NCBI GenBank assembly: GCA_028554795.2
Contig: CM068828.1
Span: 9,495,314 to 9,559,313, forward strand
Length of the DNA stretch: 64,000 nt
Source of the DNA: Sinohyriopsis cumingii
Taxonomy: Eukaryota; Mollusca; Bivalvia; Unionida; Unionidae
Direction of reading: 5' to 3'
The position numbers and the translations under genes are program-made. Positions within the stretch are counted from its first letter, which is position 1; each line of letters opens with the position of its first letter. This document shows positions 1 to 11,561 of this stretch, piece after piece. The notes under the pieces are model-generated. The model was not told the DNA's origin. It ran no database searches and saw only the letters and a list, made by a program, of their open reading frames with translations.

Positions 1-1175
1 TTCTGCAAACTGAAGTTCTACACGAATTTGGCCGGAATTTATAGGGTGGAATTGTCCCTCGTCGCTGTCTTGGTCTGGAGAAAAATCAAAGACCCACAAA
101 GCTTAGCCTCTTCCATAATCATAAATATGAAATACCGTGGCTGGTGTTGGTTCCTATCTGTCCCGTGGCTTCGCACATGGACAAATACGTTCTCAAGTAA
201 TTAATCTGTTTAAAGTAAGGCTAGAAGGGTCTGGTACACAAGGGTTTGCCATCTCGACTGACTTCCATCTTGGACACGGTGTAATGATGAAACTCGAAAA
301 GAGTTTGATTGTGAGCTCCGTTGAAGGCTTCATTGCTAAAGATACCAATGATTACACGCTTGGGTAACTGTCCATGAACAGATGATCTTCGATCTTAGAT
401 AGGAGTCCAGTGGCAATGGTGAAAGTTTTCACTTTCACTCGTCATATCGGATACTTGGCGGTCGTTCTGTTCAAAGTGTGACTGATGTCATTTCCCACTT
501 TAGGTAACACTTCCACGCGTCGCACGTGGGGTCTGGCTTCGTCGATGATGGTTGTGTTATCGGCAGTAGCAGTCATCAAGTGGAAAGCGGTACTGCTGAG
601 ATTCAGACTTAGGCTGAAATAAACTTCGTTCAGCAAATGCTTCACTTGTAACCGTATATCCAAATGCAAACGATCCACCTGTTCTAAACTACGGCTTAGT
701 TTGAATTTCTTTTGACGTTCGTCGAATCCCTAATTGGTGCATCTTATCCGCCACATCATCGAACTTGTCCGCAGGCATCCAGAGGGGTGTTGTTGGCTTC
801 TTTTCCGTACATCAAGAGATTTTCCAGGCTCGATAAGCGTAAGTATCTGCTGATGACCAGATTGTTATTCAAATACAAATCCATAATCCTGAACAAGTAA
901 TGCATTCAATTGTTGACGGGAGCTACTGCCTCATCGACATCTAGATCGATACCATCCGTTTCGTTCACTTTGACTTTCAAATACAAGTAACTGCTATTCG
1001 GATCGATGTTATCTTCGGACTGTCCATTGATTTCAAATTCGATATGAGCTGAAGTCGTCAAAGAGAAGATGGGATAAAATACTACCCATTGGGACTCTTG
1101 CATCATCATCATAGTGGGTGGCATGGCAACCAGATCCAGTTCCGACTTGAAACATGTGCAAGACTATCAGTGCAT
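1..1175 (-). pseudogene. Major capsid protein remnant (decayed Polinton)
   Basis: This is homologous to the capsid gene at 40129-41436. The first 130 bases match its C-terminal coding region, and 440-1130 match its N-terminal half. Frameshifts and stops are scattered through it, and the 3' end is beyond the window edge. Useful detail: where the complete element has a premature stop in this gene, the homologous codon here is a sense codon, so that stop is specific to the other copy. Confidence 0.8.
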
Positions 1176-1194
1176 ACTTTTTTCTCTCTGTGAT

Positions 1195-2475
1195 TTAATA
1201 ACCAAAAACGTCTAAGTCTCGGACGGTTCTTCTTTTCTTGGTCTCTCTAGCCCTCTGTGTGTGAAGGCCTCTGAAGGGGTGTCTTCGTTGTCGTCTCTTT
1301 CTGCATTGTCCTTGATGTGGTATCAGGGAAGCAGGAATGCCTGACTAAGCAGCGTCCGGGGCATTTATAGTAGTTTCTCTTCCGCCCAAAATGTCTTTTC
1401 CAGTTGAAGCAAGACATTTCCCTTGCTCTCAAGAAGGCTTCTTTGTGATTTTGTTTGTCGATGATGACATTTTAAAGAAATTCTTTGCCTTGCGTCAAAG
1501 CAGCATGTTTCAAGCCGTGCAATCCTTGCGTAACCATCGGTTTCAAAACGGGAGCCACCGAACGAAAGGCAGATTTAAGCATTTCTCCTAAACTATGCCC
1601 TCTTTGTCGAGTACCTCATCGGTACACAGGATATATGCTTTACAAGTCGTTAGAGAATCGTTTTCGAAAATGGAGTTTCACCATGACTTTCCCTTTGGAG
1701 AATCGAATGTTTTGTCCCAGATTTCCTTCTACAGCAATGTTGACACTGTCGAAATACGACGTAATTACAGATAATAGTGCACGTGATAGCTTGTTCCACC
1801 TTCCTCGTCATTGGTTGTGGCAGAATCCACTTTGGTAAGGATATGTCTCCCACCACGTTGTACTCCACAGCATCGGATTACACAAAGAATAATTTTAGTC
1901 CTCGGTTCAGTTCTACAATAGAATGAAAAGCCCTCGCAGGATCCAAATTGTTGGTGATGAGTGGAATCTAGTTATCCTTGACCGTCTTGAGGTCTCCGCC
2001 CAAAATGTCAAACAATTCAGGACAAAATTTAATGGCCAATATTTTTGGTGTCCGAAAATTTCATCAGTAGGCGACGAGCCACTTTATGGTACTAGAGTGT
2101 GACACATCTTTTGGTTTTGTCCAAGGTTTTCCCAAACAGCGCATTGAATCTGGCAGCAATCGTGTCCACCAAATTTTGATCGCTAAAGTAATAGCCTGCC
2201 GAATGTTTGAGGAGATAGATATACGGTGGGGTGTAGGGGACACTTGTCGTTTCATAGAAGCATCTACAGTTTCGGTTACGTTCAAGTATTCTTGCACTTG
2301 CTTGTCCAGAACTTCGACCTCAAAAGTGGTTTGATTTCCAGTGATGTCTTTGATTTTTGTTCAGTGAATCATTTCGCCCAAAACCACTTCCCAAAAGCCT
2401 TCGTGATCCAATTGGATGCCTGAGGAAATTTGGCCGTGAAACAGCATAAAGTATTGTGGGCAAATACATCCATGG
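1195..2475 (-). pseudogene. Penton-like capsid protein remnant (decayed Polinton)
   Basis: This is homologous to 41448-42553. Nucleotide similarity is clear at both ends, for instance the basic C-terminus around 1200-1330, and patchy in the middle. No reading frame longer than about 75 codons survives on the coding strand. Confidence 0.75.
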
Positions 2476-2519
2476 AACTGTCAATGAGTAAAATTAAGTA
2501 AAATTGGTAATTTATACTT

Positions 2520-2935
2520 CTGGAATTCGGCTGTCCGATGGGTCACTGGAGGTCAGAGGAGTGTCCAAAAGAGGATTGTTGTGGGATGTTGTTTTGGTGG
2601 TGACTGTTGGAAAGGTGACTGACGTTGGTGGCAAGACTCCCGTTGTTACGGATAGAGCATTTCAGGAAAGGAATGGGTTGGAGGTAACCGATGCAACTGC
2701 TGAATAAAATGGTCCACAATTGTTTGTCTCTTTGTTGCAAATTCAAATTGGCAATGGTAGCACGGTCGACACATTACACCACAAAGATTTGGCAGAAAAA
2801 AGACGATTTGCTTTTTGGGCACACTTTCACCACATCACTCTCACAAGGGCTGCTTTTGTAGATCTTGCACAGAAGAACTGGGTGAAGAAGTGGTCAAAGC
2901 TGTGGTGGTTGAGGCTGTGTTGAAGCGCATAATGG
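2520..2935 (-). pseudogene. Two-helix membrane protein remnant (decayed Polinton)
   Basis: This is homologous to 42598-43005. An open stretch at 2543-2746 keeps the conserved hydrophobic core (QLWTILFSSCIGYL) found in the complete copy. The N-terminal hydrophobic segment has been frameshifted away. Confidence 0.75.
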
Positions 2936-4010
2936 TTACTTCTTTTTATAGCCGATGCCTTGCGAAGTGTTGATCCAAGAGTCAAAAGTGGGAGGATATC
3001 CTTTCCAACGTACTTTGACTTCTTTGACACGATGTTTTCCAACTTTACGAGGTCTTCGATCGAGAATGCTTTCGATATCGTACACCGCGTCGTCCTTTTT
3101 GGTTACACGTCGTAACTCGGGCAAGTAAAAAGTTCTTTTTATCACTTCCCCATTCATGTCTTCCAATTTATGATAGCATGATGACGACAACGCATTCGTC
3201 CATTAGACGAAACAATTCGGTGGTCCAGTTGGGTAAGTAACCTTTGGCGAAAGTGCGTCAACACTTCACCTTTCTTTGGGACCATCACAGTCGGGTACGT
3301 AACAAACAGGCGCTTAAAGACGGTCAGTTTGCTGTCGGGAGTCACTTCTTGGGGAGCACAACCGATGCTCCGATGTTAGTATTGGTTGTACGCTTGGACC
3401 AGGTGCGGTAAGACGTCGATGTACTTGAGAGTGTGCTAATGCGTAAAATATTTCCACATGAGTTCTTTCAATGTTCGTTGAAAACGTTCTACGATGCTGG
3501 CTTTGGTTTCGGGATTCTCGGTGGTGAAGCGATGAATGTCTCGTTTCTTTAATTCTTTTGGAACGCTTGGTTCAGAAATATGGTGCCTTTGTCGGTTTCC
3601 CATCGTACAGGGTGACGATCACTTTGTTTGAACACCAGTTTGAGGGCTCACGCTAACTCAGTGTTCGATTTGGAAGTCAATATCACGACACATGCACATT
3701 TGGAAAAGACTTCGATGACACAAAACAAATATTTGTAGCCACGAATGTAGGTGGCCAATTGAGAGACATCGGCTACATCGGCTTGCTATAGGTTTTCGAT
3801 GCCCTATACTCGGGTGCCATTTTTGGAAAATGTTCGTCAAATGGGTTTACATAAGATGCACGTGGCTTGTTCTTGTAACCATTGTTGCACTTGATGTAAA
3901 CAGACACTTTAGAGTCGGGTTTTGGCAGCACGATACAATATCAGAACTCCTCCGTATCCCACAGGATGAGCTGGATCGTAGTAAATATTAGCTAACACCT
4001 TCTCCATTTT
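2936..4010 (-). pseudogene. Integrase remnant with intact-looking chromodomain (decayed Polinton)
   Basis: This is homologous to the integrase at 43011-44130. The chromodomain-coding part (2936-3190) is still open and reads YDIESILDRR followed by KVRWKGYPPTFDSWI. The catalytic core is broken by several frameshifts. At the site where the complete copy has an in-frame stop next to the second catalytic aspartate, this copy has a sense codon, and it also lacks the 10-bp duplication that breaks the other copy. Confidence 0.8.
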
Positions 4011-4020
4011 TGATAATGAG

Positions 4021-4640
4021 TCACCCACTCTTTACTGATGCTACTCTTTTTTTCGTGTGGTTTTTTCTTGGATTGCAATGCTTTGCACATCTGAGGAGCA
4101 ATGGTGTAGAGGAGGAAGTCTGAACAGGGTTAATCAGTTCTTGTTTAACATCTGCCTTCACTTCTTTCCTTTCATCTTCTGATGAGGAAAGGGTTGCCAT
4201 CATCTATTTAATCCAATCAATTATGAATGTAGGTGGCGTTGTAAACTTGCGTACTTTCTCTGGTGGTGTTGTTCACTTGCATTAATTTCCTGGTGGAGTT
4301 TGAAACTCTTCGTGTTCTCTTTTTTCTGTCTTGGTCTCTGGGGGTAGTGGTGATGGACCATTCATCAGGGTCTTAAAATCTTTCAGAGTCGCAGTAGCTG
4401 TTTCGTCTAAAGCTTTCTGGTGAATGAGTTGAAATCGCTGAAAGACTTGTCCGTACCGTTGCTGTTTTTAGGTTTCTGACAGATCGCTGAGATCCATCAA
4501 TGTTAGCGATTCGTGTTGTAACTGGACATCTCGGTCAAATGAGGATTGGGAGGTAAATGCGGGATCCGTTGTTCTTGCCAACGACGTAATTCCATTTGTC
4601 ATTTGTGAGGCACTAAATTCAGGATTCTTCCTTCCATCAG
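4021..4640 (-). pseudogene. Remnant of the Polinton gene at 44149-44769
   Basis: Collinear nucleotide similarity to the 206-aa protein gene of the complete copy. Only short open pieces remain, such as the Lys/Glu/Thr-rich C-terminal part at 4021-4203. The product is unknown. Confidence 0.7.
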
Positions 4641-4734
4641 ATTCCAAAGATCACGTCTGAGATCTTTTGACCCAAGAGGTCTCTTTTTATCTTCTTGGTC
4701 CTACATATTTTTACCTATCCCTTGTGGATCTTCA

Positions 4735-4978
4735 GCTCCAACGAGTCCTGTAATCAGTGGTGCCAATGTGGCTTTTAGCATGGGTGCTAACAACAGGTGC
4801 ATAAATCACTCGCGTTGCACTAACATCTTTTTCTTTTAACAGATCGGTATTTTCTTTTGGACCATTTGGCGAAGAACTTTTAGATGCTTAGCTAAGCATT
4901 CTTTCTGATGTGGAGACAATGGTATCATTCCTTTCAAGACATTCAGGCAACATTCGCGAACGGTATCGACGACGTCTT
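4735..4978 (-). pseudogene. Remnant of the Polinton core gene at 44819-45208, cut by the deletion
   Basis: This matches the hydrophobic C-terminal part and the ECCLNVL-type region of the complete copy, then stops at the deletion junction. Here the codon equivalent to the premature stop at 44957 is a sense codon. That is the best evidence that the two halves of the gene in the complete copy were once one frame. Confidence 0.7.
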
Positions 4979-7150
4979 ATGGCATGTTGGATCCATTTTG
5001 TCTTCCTTGTCGCACAAATAATGTAGTCAGCGTAGAGCTTTGAGCGAGTATTGACGTTTGTCAAAGTTAATCGTCTGTAGACGGAAGACATCCATGGTGA
5101 TATTTGCATGAATCGTTGGCCGTACACTAAAGAGCACGCTTTGGCAATGGTGCAGGCTTCTTTCAGAGGATCTTTCCCTCCGTCTTCCAGGAACAGTTCT
5201 CGAAATTTTCCACAGCAATGCCGTAAAATGTGTATGTCGGAACGACAATATTTTAACATTTCTTCCTCATAGTCGAAGGGGTTCAAGGCATGATTGTGTT
5301 ACCAAGCGTCAAAAGTTTCTCGTCGTTTGATGCGCATGTTGTCGGGGTCGTAGTAGTAATCCTCAGCCAAATGGCGTAGAACGGCATGATGACTGGCTTC
5401 GGTATTGAAAAAGTGCAGGAAAGAGCCTTAAGCCATTACTGTCATTCCAAACATTTTAGGTATTCGGCTCAAAGGCATGGCCAAGTAACTCATCTAATAT
5501 TTAAACTGCACTTGTTCCACTTGCATGGAAATGATTTTGGCTTCGTTCAAAGTGACTTTAGGACGTTTGTGCTTTGTTCCGTATAGTATTTCAAAAGAAA
5601 TCGTATCCCGAGAAATTGTAAGCCATGACCGTAACATAGAGATGGCAATCTCCTTTCGATGTCCTCTTGGCTCCACGTTTCGTCGATAGGGTCTAAGGTC
5701 CATTTGGCAAAATCGGCTAGAGTGTTAGGTCCCAGAAAGATTTTTTCACGAACTCCAAAAATCTTGCTACAGTGAGGTAAATGACAAAAGATCGGTTCTT
5801 GGACGTACTTCTCGCACGCTCGGTGCATTGGAAATCGAAAACGATGAAATTGCCTTTCTTCTGGTCATCTTTCTTTTGATGTTTGGAATGGAATTTTAAA
5901 TGAAGCATTCGTATTCCAAGTCCACAATTTGGCGAAATATGTGACATCGCTTCTTTCCTGAACATACGTGAGCCTTTGAACTGTTGGTACGTATGCCATG
6001 TCCACAGGTAGGGCACAATCTCAGGAGCTGACAAGCACTTTTCCGCTGTGAACCTTGCGACTTCAGATGTTGTTGGTAACAGGCAAGGCTGATAAAAGTT
6101 CACTGACAAGCTGAGCAATGCTCTCGTTCTTGTTCTGCGTCAAGACAGGGTTTAGAGGCCAAAAATCCGTCACATTTCGATCCACAATGCTTGTGTTGCT
6201 CTCGATTGTTATAGCCTAAGTCACATTTCTCACAATAATATTTGTATCCCCGGAACCCAGTGATACTGGTAATGACATCCAAATGTTCATTGTGATAATA
6301 GACGTAAATGTAGTTTCCGTCTTTGAAAGTTTTCCCTCGAAAATACAGATGTCCGCGAACTTTTTGAGGGTGTACTTTCAAGATGTTGCGTGGAGCTAAG
6401 ACGTCTTTCAGTTTTTGTATTTCAGGAATGCCACAGGGTGTGTCTTTGGATAGCCGTGCTTGCTGTAACAGAAGTTCTGCTTCTTTTAGTTGATTGGCTC
6501 GGTCCGATTGTTGAATAGTTTTCCAGGCTCTTTTCCAATCTACCGTGTCGTTCGTGTCTGCATAGGTTGGCCCTATGACGATGGCACAGGCTAAAAACTT
6601 CTTGTCTTGAGGGTTGTTAATTTGGACGATGCTCGTTTTGGTGCTGCTAAGGTCGTCCACCAATAATACCTTTTGCGTCCGGTTCTATGAGGAAGAGACA
6701 CGTGAGCCACATACAGCGTCTCGTTTCCATCCGCGTTGTGAACCTTTGTCGTTGGATTACTGAACGCGTTGAATTCTGTCGATGACTTTGGAAGGTGTCG
6801 ATTCTGATGGTCTGCTAAACTCGATCCAAACAGGGGACTTCAAACTGTAGTGATAAATGGAGAGTGTCAAGCGATCGTCTTCGTTGGCTTCACATTATCG
6901 TTTCAATGTTGTTAACAAAGAGTCCCACATTTCGGTGATGAACTCTTCTGCTCTATCCAACGGTACGTCGTACGTGAAATCTTTAAACTTCACCATGTAC
7001 GTGTAGGCCGTGGTTTTAACTTTTCTAGAGAAGCCTTTACAACCTGGCAAGGTTTTGAGCCAAGACTTCAGCTACTGTGCGAGGCTATTTGTCACGTTTC
7101 TCTTACTTTCTTCTCATTTCTCTACGAAATGATGCGATCGTTTTATCTTG
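4979..7150 (-). pseudogene. Protein-primed DNA polymerase B remnant, N-terminal half (decayed Polinton)
   Basis: This is homologous to 51330-53620 of the complete copy. The longest surviving frame, 6100-6663, covers the region after the N-terminal domain and the first cysteine pairs (CEKCDLGYNNREQHKHCGSKC). Both parts are disrupted in the complete copy, so the two copies are damaged in different places. The exonuclease and fingers/palm motifs are broken or deleted. An open frame at 4888-5286 runs across the deletion junction and is a chance chimera. Confidence 0.8.
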
Positions 7151-7199
7151 ATGGCAAAACGTCAAATGACTACAGTTTAAACTCCATGGACCCGATATA

Positions 7200-7660
7200 T
7201 CAAAGTAAGGTCAGTGTCTTTCCTATATAAAGGACCAGTGTCTTCCCTCCAAGTATTGATTTCACACTCAATCCTACCAGAAAGATGGAAGAGCTAACAT
7301 AGATCGAACTTCTGATCAGAGCTTTGCAAGGTGTCATACGAATGTTTTCTTCAGAGAAGCCGCCGGACTACTCCCTCTCCTTTCCAGATAAAAGTCAAGA
7401 TACTTACTATATTGTCAAAAGAAAGGGCATTGGTCTTCTCAATGTCCACAATGTCAAAGCAAGACAGGTGTCAAAACAAACGTCAAACGTCAAGATACCT
7501 GTTATCATTGTTAAGATAAAGGACATTAGTCTTCAGACGGCCCTAAGAAAAAACTGGAACAGGATAAAGACAGAGGTTCAGAACAGAAAGAAGAGGTACC
7601 CTCCAAAAAGGAAGAACCCAGAAACGTCTAGAAATAGAAGAAAAGAAGACAAATAGAAAT
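7200..7660 (+). pseudogene. Zinc-knuckle gene remnant (decayed Polinton)
   Basis: This is homologous to 53660-54100. A TATA-like CTATATAAAGG lies at about 7222. The start ATG at about 7284 is retained but is followed by a stop within six codons. The knuckle cysteines are mostly lost to substitution. Confidence 0.65.
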
Positions 7661-7852
7661 TGAGGAATAAGGGGAGAAAATTGTGAAATTTGAGAAATTC
7701 AACACACAAAAAACAGAGAGGAAAACGACACAGAAGATAATGAACTTTTTAAAGTATCGTGTTGTGACAATGGATTGTAAATTTGTACCAGGATACACCA
7801 GGAAAAAAGGTGTCTCAGTTTTGATTTTTATAATTGTAGGGACCTATACTGA

Positions 7853-7855
<3 letters not shown>

Positions 7856-7933
<78 letters not shown>
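7856..7933. repeat. (CA)n microsatellite
   Basis: About 39 uninterrupted CA units. They lie between the zinc-knuckle and coiled-coil gene remnants, where the complete Polinton has no microsatellite. Confidence 0.97.
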
Positions 7934-7937
<4 letters not shown>

Positions 7938-7994
7938 GTCATGGGGCAAAAAGAGAGATATTGAGTTTTAATTGATTTTGGCAAATATTTAGTA

Positions 7995-8033
7995 GTCTCT
8001 TTTCCGGAGAGATGGTTGGCCCTGAAAAGGAAA
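7995..8033 (-). terminator. Degenerate histone-type stem-loop (decayed Polinton)
   Basis: On the minus strand, 13 nt after the stop of the coiled-coil remnant, the stem has lost its outer 5' bases but the loop and 3' arm (CTTTTCAGGGCC) remain. An AAAGAGA box follows about 15 nt later. It occupies the same position as 54400-54438 in the complete copy. Confidence 0.6.
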
Positions 8034-8045
8034 CAAAAAACAAAC

Positions 8046-8590
8046 TTAGGAACGGGAAGTAATGAGCTTTAACTGCCTTATCCCTTTGCTACGGCCCAGG
8101 CCTATATCTGGACCTGGTCCTGTCGTTGATTTGGTAGATATCTCTAGGGTGGGTATCTCAGGTGTAGTAGGGTTGCAAACGGGGTTGAGCTGTTTTGCTC
8201 GGGAAGGTCTTTTTCTCTTGGGTCGTATTAAAGAAGTCTGATACATTTCTTTCAGACTGCTCAACTCAGGCAAATTGTCTAAGAGTACCGTCACCGTTTG
8301 ACTTTCGCAATCCTCCTTCTCTCCTCGACCTTCTTTCTTCTCTGCTTCTTCTTCTTCCTGTCGTTTCCTTCTTGCCTCTTCTTCTCGCTGTTGCTGTTGC
8401 TGTTGAATGAGAAAGGCTTGTTCTGCTTCTTTCTGCTGTTGCAAAAATTTCTCCTATTCTTTCTTCTGCCTGTATCTAAAATCATCGACGTGAGGTAAAG
8501 AAGGAGAAGACGGCGAAGGTTTTGGCACCGGAACAAATTCTTGTGAAGACTAGAGAAATTCCACTAAATCCCAATTAAAATTGGTCTCTT
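8046..8590 (-). pseudogene. Coiled-coil protein remnant (decayed Polinton)
   Basis: This is homologous to 54454-55002. The frame 8046-8444 keeps the Gln/Glu-rich coil and the conserved tail (SLKEMYQTSL, then RPKRKRPSRAKQ) and ends in a stop just before the stem-loop. An in-frame stop separates the N-terminal third. The properly placed stop here contrasts with the complete copy, whose frame runs through the stem-loop. Confidence 0.75.
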
Positions 8591-8754
8591 TTTGGACGTA
8601 GAACCGTGTTTGCTTTGATAGCCGCTGCTATGCTATTACTTCCCGTCTCCACGGCCGGTGCATCCCAATTCATCGTATGCTTAGTTTCCGTCAATTTTCG
8701 AAACAATATTGCATTGATTCACTGCGCACAGACGCTAGCACACCGATATAAGGA

Positions 8755-8923
8755 ATGTCACGTCACAGACAGCTCTCTTGAGATTGGAAGACAGACTCCG
8801 TACTCTGACTGAATTTTGTAACGCGTGTTGTGATTGGTGAAAGAACTCAATCCGTTCCGATCTGCTCTTCCACTAAAAATAAGCGCGGTTCACTTCATTC
8901 TATTTACCTATTCTTGTCAAAAG
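8755..8923. promoter_or_regulatory. Remnant of the divergent right-end promoter
   Basis: This is homologous to 55039-55222. CACGTCAC (about 8759), two inverted CCAAT boxes (GATTGG near 8772 and 8829) and an A-rich TATA-like box before the downstream ATG are still visible. The intergenic region is about as well conserved as the coding DNA on either side, which suggests these sites matter. Confidence 0.55.
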
Positions 8924-9082
8924 ATGTGGACTAACGTAGAATCTGCTACCCTTCTATCGTCAATGCTGTTCAACCCGGTCTATCCCATGTATATCAGAAC
9001 GTCATGGGCAATTACCCAGATCACAGAGAGAGCCATTTGGAAACGAAGGACCTATGTAAAGAAGCAAGGTTGTCTGAAGTGA
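8924..9082 (+). CDS. Right-end small protein of the decayed Polinton (truncated relative)
   Basis: An open 52-codon frame starts MWTNVESATLLSSM and aligns without gaps to the 77-aa protein at 55223-55456 as far as QGCLK. There it meets a stop where the complete copy continues with a basic tail. That the frame survives when almost everything around it is broken fits a small, once-functional gene. The function is unknown; it is small and basic, with Trp and Tyr conserved between copies. It could be non-functional now. Confidence 0.55.
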   Translation: MWTNVESATLLSSMLFNPVYPMYIRTSWAITQITERAIWKRRTYVKKQGCLK

Positions 9083-9183
9083 GTCTTAATCTACGGTCCA
9101 GAGGTCAAACGAAGTTTCAGGGAGAGAAGATGATCCGTGCAATGTCCTCTATGTTAACTGAATGGTGTTAGCAAAATAATGAA

Positions 9184-9225
9184 AGCCCTTTTCAGGGCCA
9201 CTCCATTGCTTCGAAAAGATATCTA
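9184..9225 (+). terminator. Histone-type stem-loop plus purine box (decayed Polinton)
   Basis: AGCCCTTTTCAGGGCC (one outer mismatch) is followed by ACTCCA and then CGAAAAGATA about 9 nt further on. It is the counterpart of 55481-55520 and lies about 100 nt after the small gene at 8924-9082. Confidence 0.75.
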
Positions 9226-9240
9226 TTATCTTGCCTAAAA

Positions 9241-10905
9241 AATTGTAAACGATTTTTTATGTGATAGGTTTATGTTCATAAATTTGTCTATGTGTCATAT
9301 ATATATATGTCTTTGTCTATGTCTGTAAAGAAGTTACATGTCCCGCCCCTCCAGTCGATGTTTGTATTTTTTTGTATGAACAGTCAGTACCACGCGGAAG
9401 TTCTTTCCCTCCAAGCGTTAAAGCTTTTTGTTCCCCCGCTGTCCCTGTTTCGCCCGATTGAGGTAAGCCACTTGAAACATTGTTGCCAATGTCCAGTACC
9501 GTGGCGTCACCCCACCTGTTCAATTCATTTTGTCCGTATACAAACCCAGCCTATGTTAAATTTCCTATTAACGCCAATTTTGATATACCATTTACTCCAT
9601 GTTAAATATCCCATGTTAAATTCCCATTGACGCTAATTTTTATATACCTATTTTTAACGTTAATTTCCCAAAGACGCTGAAGTGGCCCCAATCACTATTT
9701 ATGATCATTATGCTCACAGCTATTGGATGAACTTTATTCCTAAACACTTACTTCTTATTATAGTAATTAACTCATTCAGCCAAAAATAAGACTCGAGAAG
9801 TGTTGTTAAAGAGTGTCATATTACAATTACACTTGCGATGAGCATCTATACTATTCGCACATTATCACGTTTGTTTGTACCCTCTATCGATTTGAATCAT
9901 GAAAAGCGACAAAGTATAAAAAATGAGCAAAACTTAGTCATTTCTTTCATCAGTTTATAATCTCTAACCTTATTGTCGCCAGGAGCTCCTTAACACTGTC
10001 AACATATTCGCGGTGCAAACTAAAGGGAAATTCTCTGTGTTAGCAAGGAGTCTTCTCACTAGCCTTTTCTGGTTTCTAGAATAGTCTATTTCAGTAAAAT
10101 ATGTGTCAGTATTTGCAATGTCTAATTTTAATACTTCTAAAGCAAATTCAACAAATAGAAAGGAGAAGCTTTTGCATGCGTGTGCTCAAAAAGATATAAC
10201 TCCAGAATGTAGGGAGTTAATGAAATTATTAAAGACGGTGAACTATATCTCATCTGTTGTTTGAAAATATGGACTGTCCTAATCAAAAATAAGGTAACCA
10301 TACTAAACAAACTCCCGTTTGATTCGAAAGGCAAACACAGTGTTTGAGACCCCATGACGACAGTCAAGTTAAAAATTATAAATTGATGAAATAAATGACT
10401 AGATTTCTAGACTTTTATATCCTTCATGCCGTGTGTGTTTGGAATCGGTAGTAGGGTACAAAAGAACCGGAAAGTATGTGAATACAATAGCATGCATGAT
10501 AAGTGTCTTTCTTAACTAAATAACGATGATGATGATGAAGATGATGACGATGATGATGACAATGCCTAGAATAATGAATAAGTACATTTTATAACTAAGT
10601 ATAGGAAATACAAATATGCTGTGTTGCGCATTTTCATTTATTTTATTGAATGGTCTGTCTTTTATGTACTGTGTCTGCATTTTAAAATCTTACGTGGTAA
10701 AAGTCGTTTGAATTTGCCATTATTTAAGGACTATATTATAAAAGCATTGCCCAATAGGATTATTTATAATCTTTTCATCAACGTGATATAAACTGATTTC
10801 CCTTATTGGTTCGAATTGCTCTGACAACATATTTTTCACTGGTAGAAATCCTTTCATTGAATAATAATATGAGAAAGAAAATGTGCTTGAATTTTATACA
10901 TTCAG
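9241..10905. other. Non-coding; host intron or upstream DNA
   Basis: I see no gene here. A few ATGTTAAAT/CCCATGTTAAA repeats near 9550-9620 vaguely recall the sub-repeats of the Polinton TIR, but not enough to call an end. A short (GAT)n run lies at about 10525-10560. Confidence 0.5.
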
Positions 10906-11007
10906 GGTAGAGAAGATAACCTATGATGGTCTTGGAGGAGGTTACGGCAGTGCAAGCGAGGACTCGCCGGGTGGATTCTACATTAACTTGTTCAGACCTC
11001 TTGAAGT
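10906..11007 (+). CDS. DUF885 gene, first visible exon
   Basis: Encodes [20 protein letters not shown] and the following INLFRPLE. The donor is GT|gttggt in phase 2, which joins cleanly to the next exon. Confidence 0.85.
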
Positions 11008-11475
11008 GTTGGTATATTTCAAAATTAGACAAATAGACAGATGGAGAGTTGATGTGCCTTTTGATTCAGTTTGTTTATTGCAAATCGTATTATAGATTAT
11101 GTTATAAGAATGTCATGTTATCAAATTTCAAGGAATATACTTAAAATTCCTAAGTTATTTTACAATTTGGAAGCTACTTTCATTAATGCACAGAATTTAC
11201 AGTCTTATTTTGTAAAATTCTATTTAATGTACATGCATGTTCTTTTTTTTCTTGAGATAAATCCTAAGATTGTTAGTATAAAACATTAATTACTTAACTG
11301 TACTAAATTATAAGTATAGCTGATTTTATGAGGCAAGTTTGACAACAATTTTACTAATTTTTTCAGACCTTTCTTCCAAATGATGCCACTTTCTCTACAT
11401 GAGGCTAATCCTGGGCACCATTTGCAGGTGAAATACATATGCATCTAGAATGTGTACCATAATCCTTCTCATTTA

Positions 11476-11561
<86 letters not shown>

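Larger units (their letters stand above)
1..9240 (-). mobile_element. Decayed Polinton/Maverick copy, left part cut by the window edge
   Basis: Base by base this stretch follows 40228-55540 of the complete Polinton further right, in the same orientation and gene order, with many substitutions and small indels. Remnants of capsid, penton, membrane protein, integrase, core genes, DNA polymerase, zinc-knuckle gene, coiled-coil gene and the right-end small gene are recognisable. About 6.3 kb (equivalent to 45063-51330) is missing at a junction near 4979, which removes the ATPase, both BIR genes and the polymerase C-terminus. The match fades after about 9240, just past the last histone-like stem-loop, and no clear right TIR follows. 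The left end lies outside the window. Confidence 0.9.

Noticed and set aside
7683..7964. Open frame encoding a Thr-His repeat.
   Set aside because: It is translation of the CA microsatellite; the same applies to Tyr-Ile repeat frames over TA tracts at 11405, 31448, 33589 and 33719.
9540..9670. ATGTTAAAT repeats as a decayed right TIR of the left Polinton copy.
   Set aside because: The resemblance to TIR blocks is limited to short AT-rich words; no alignment could be built.
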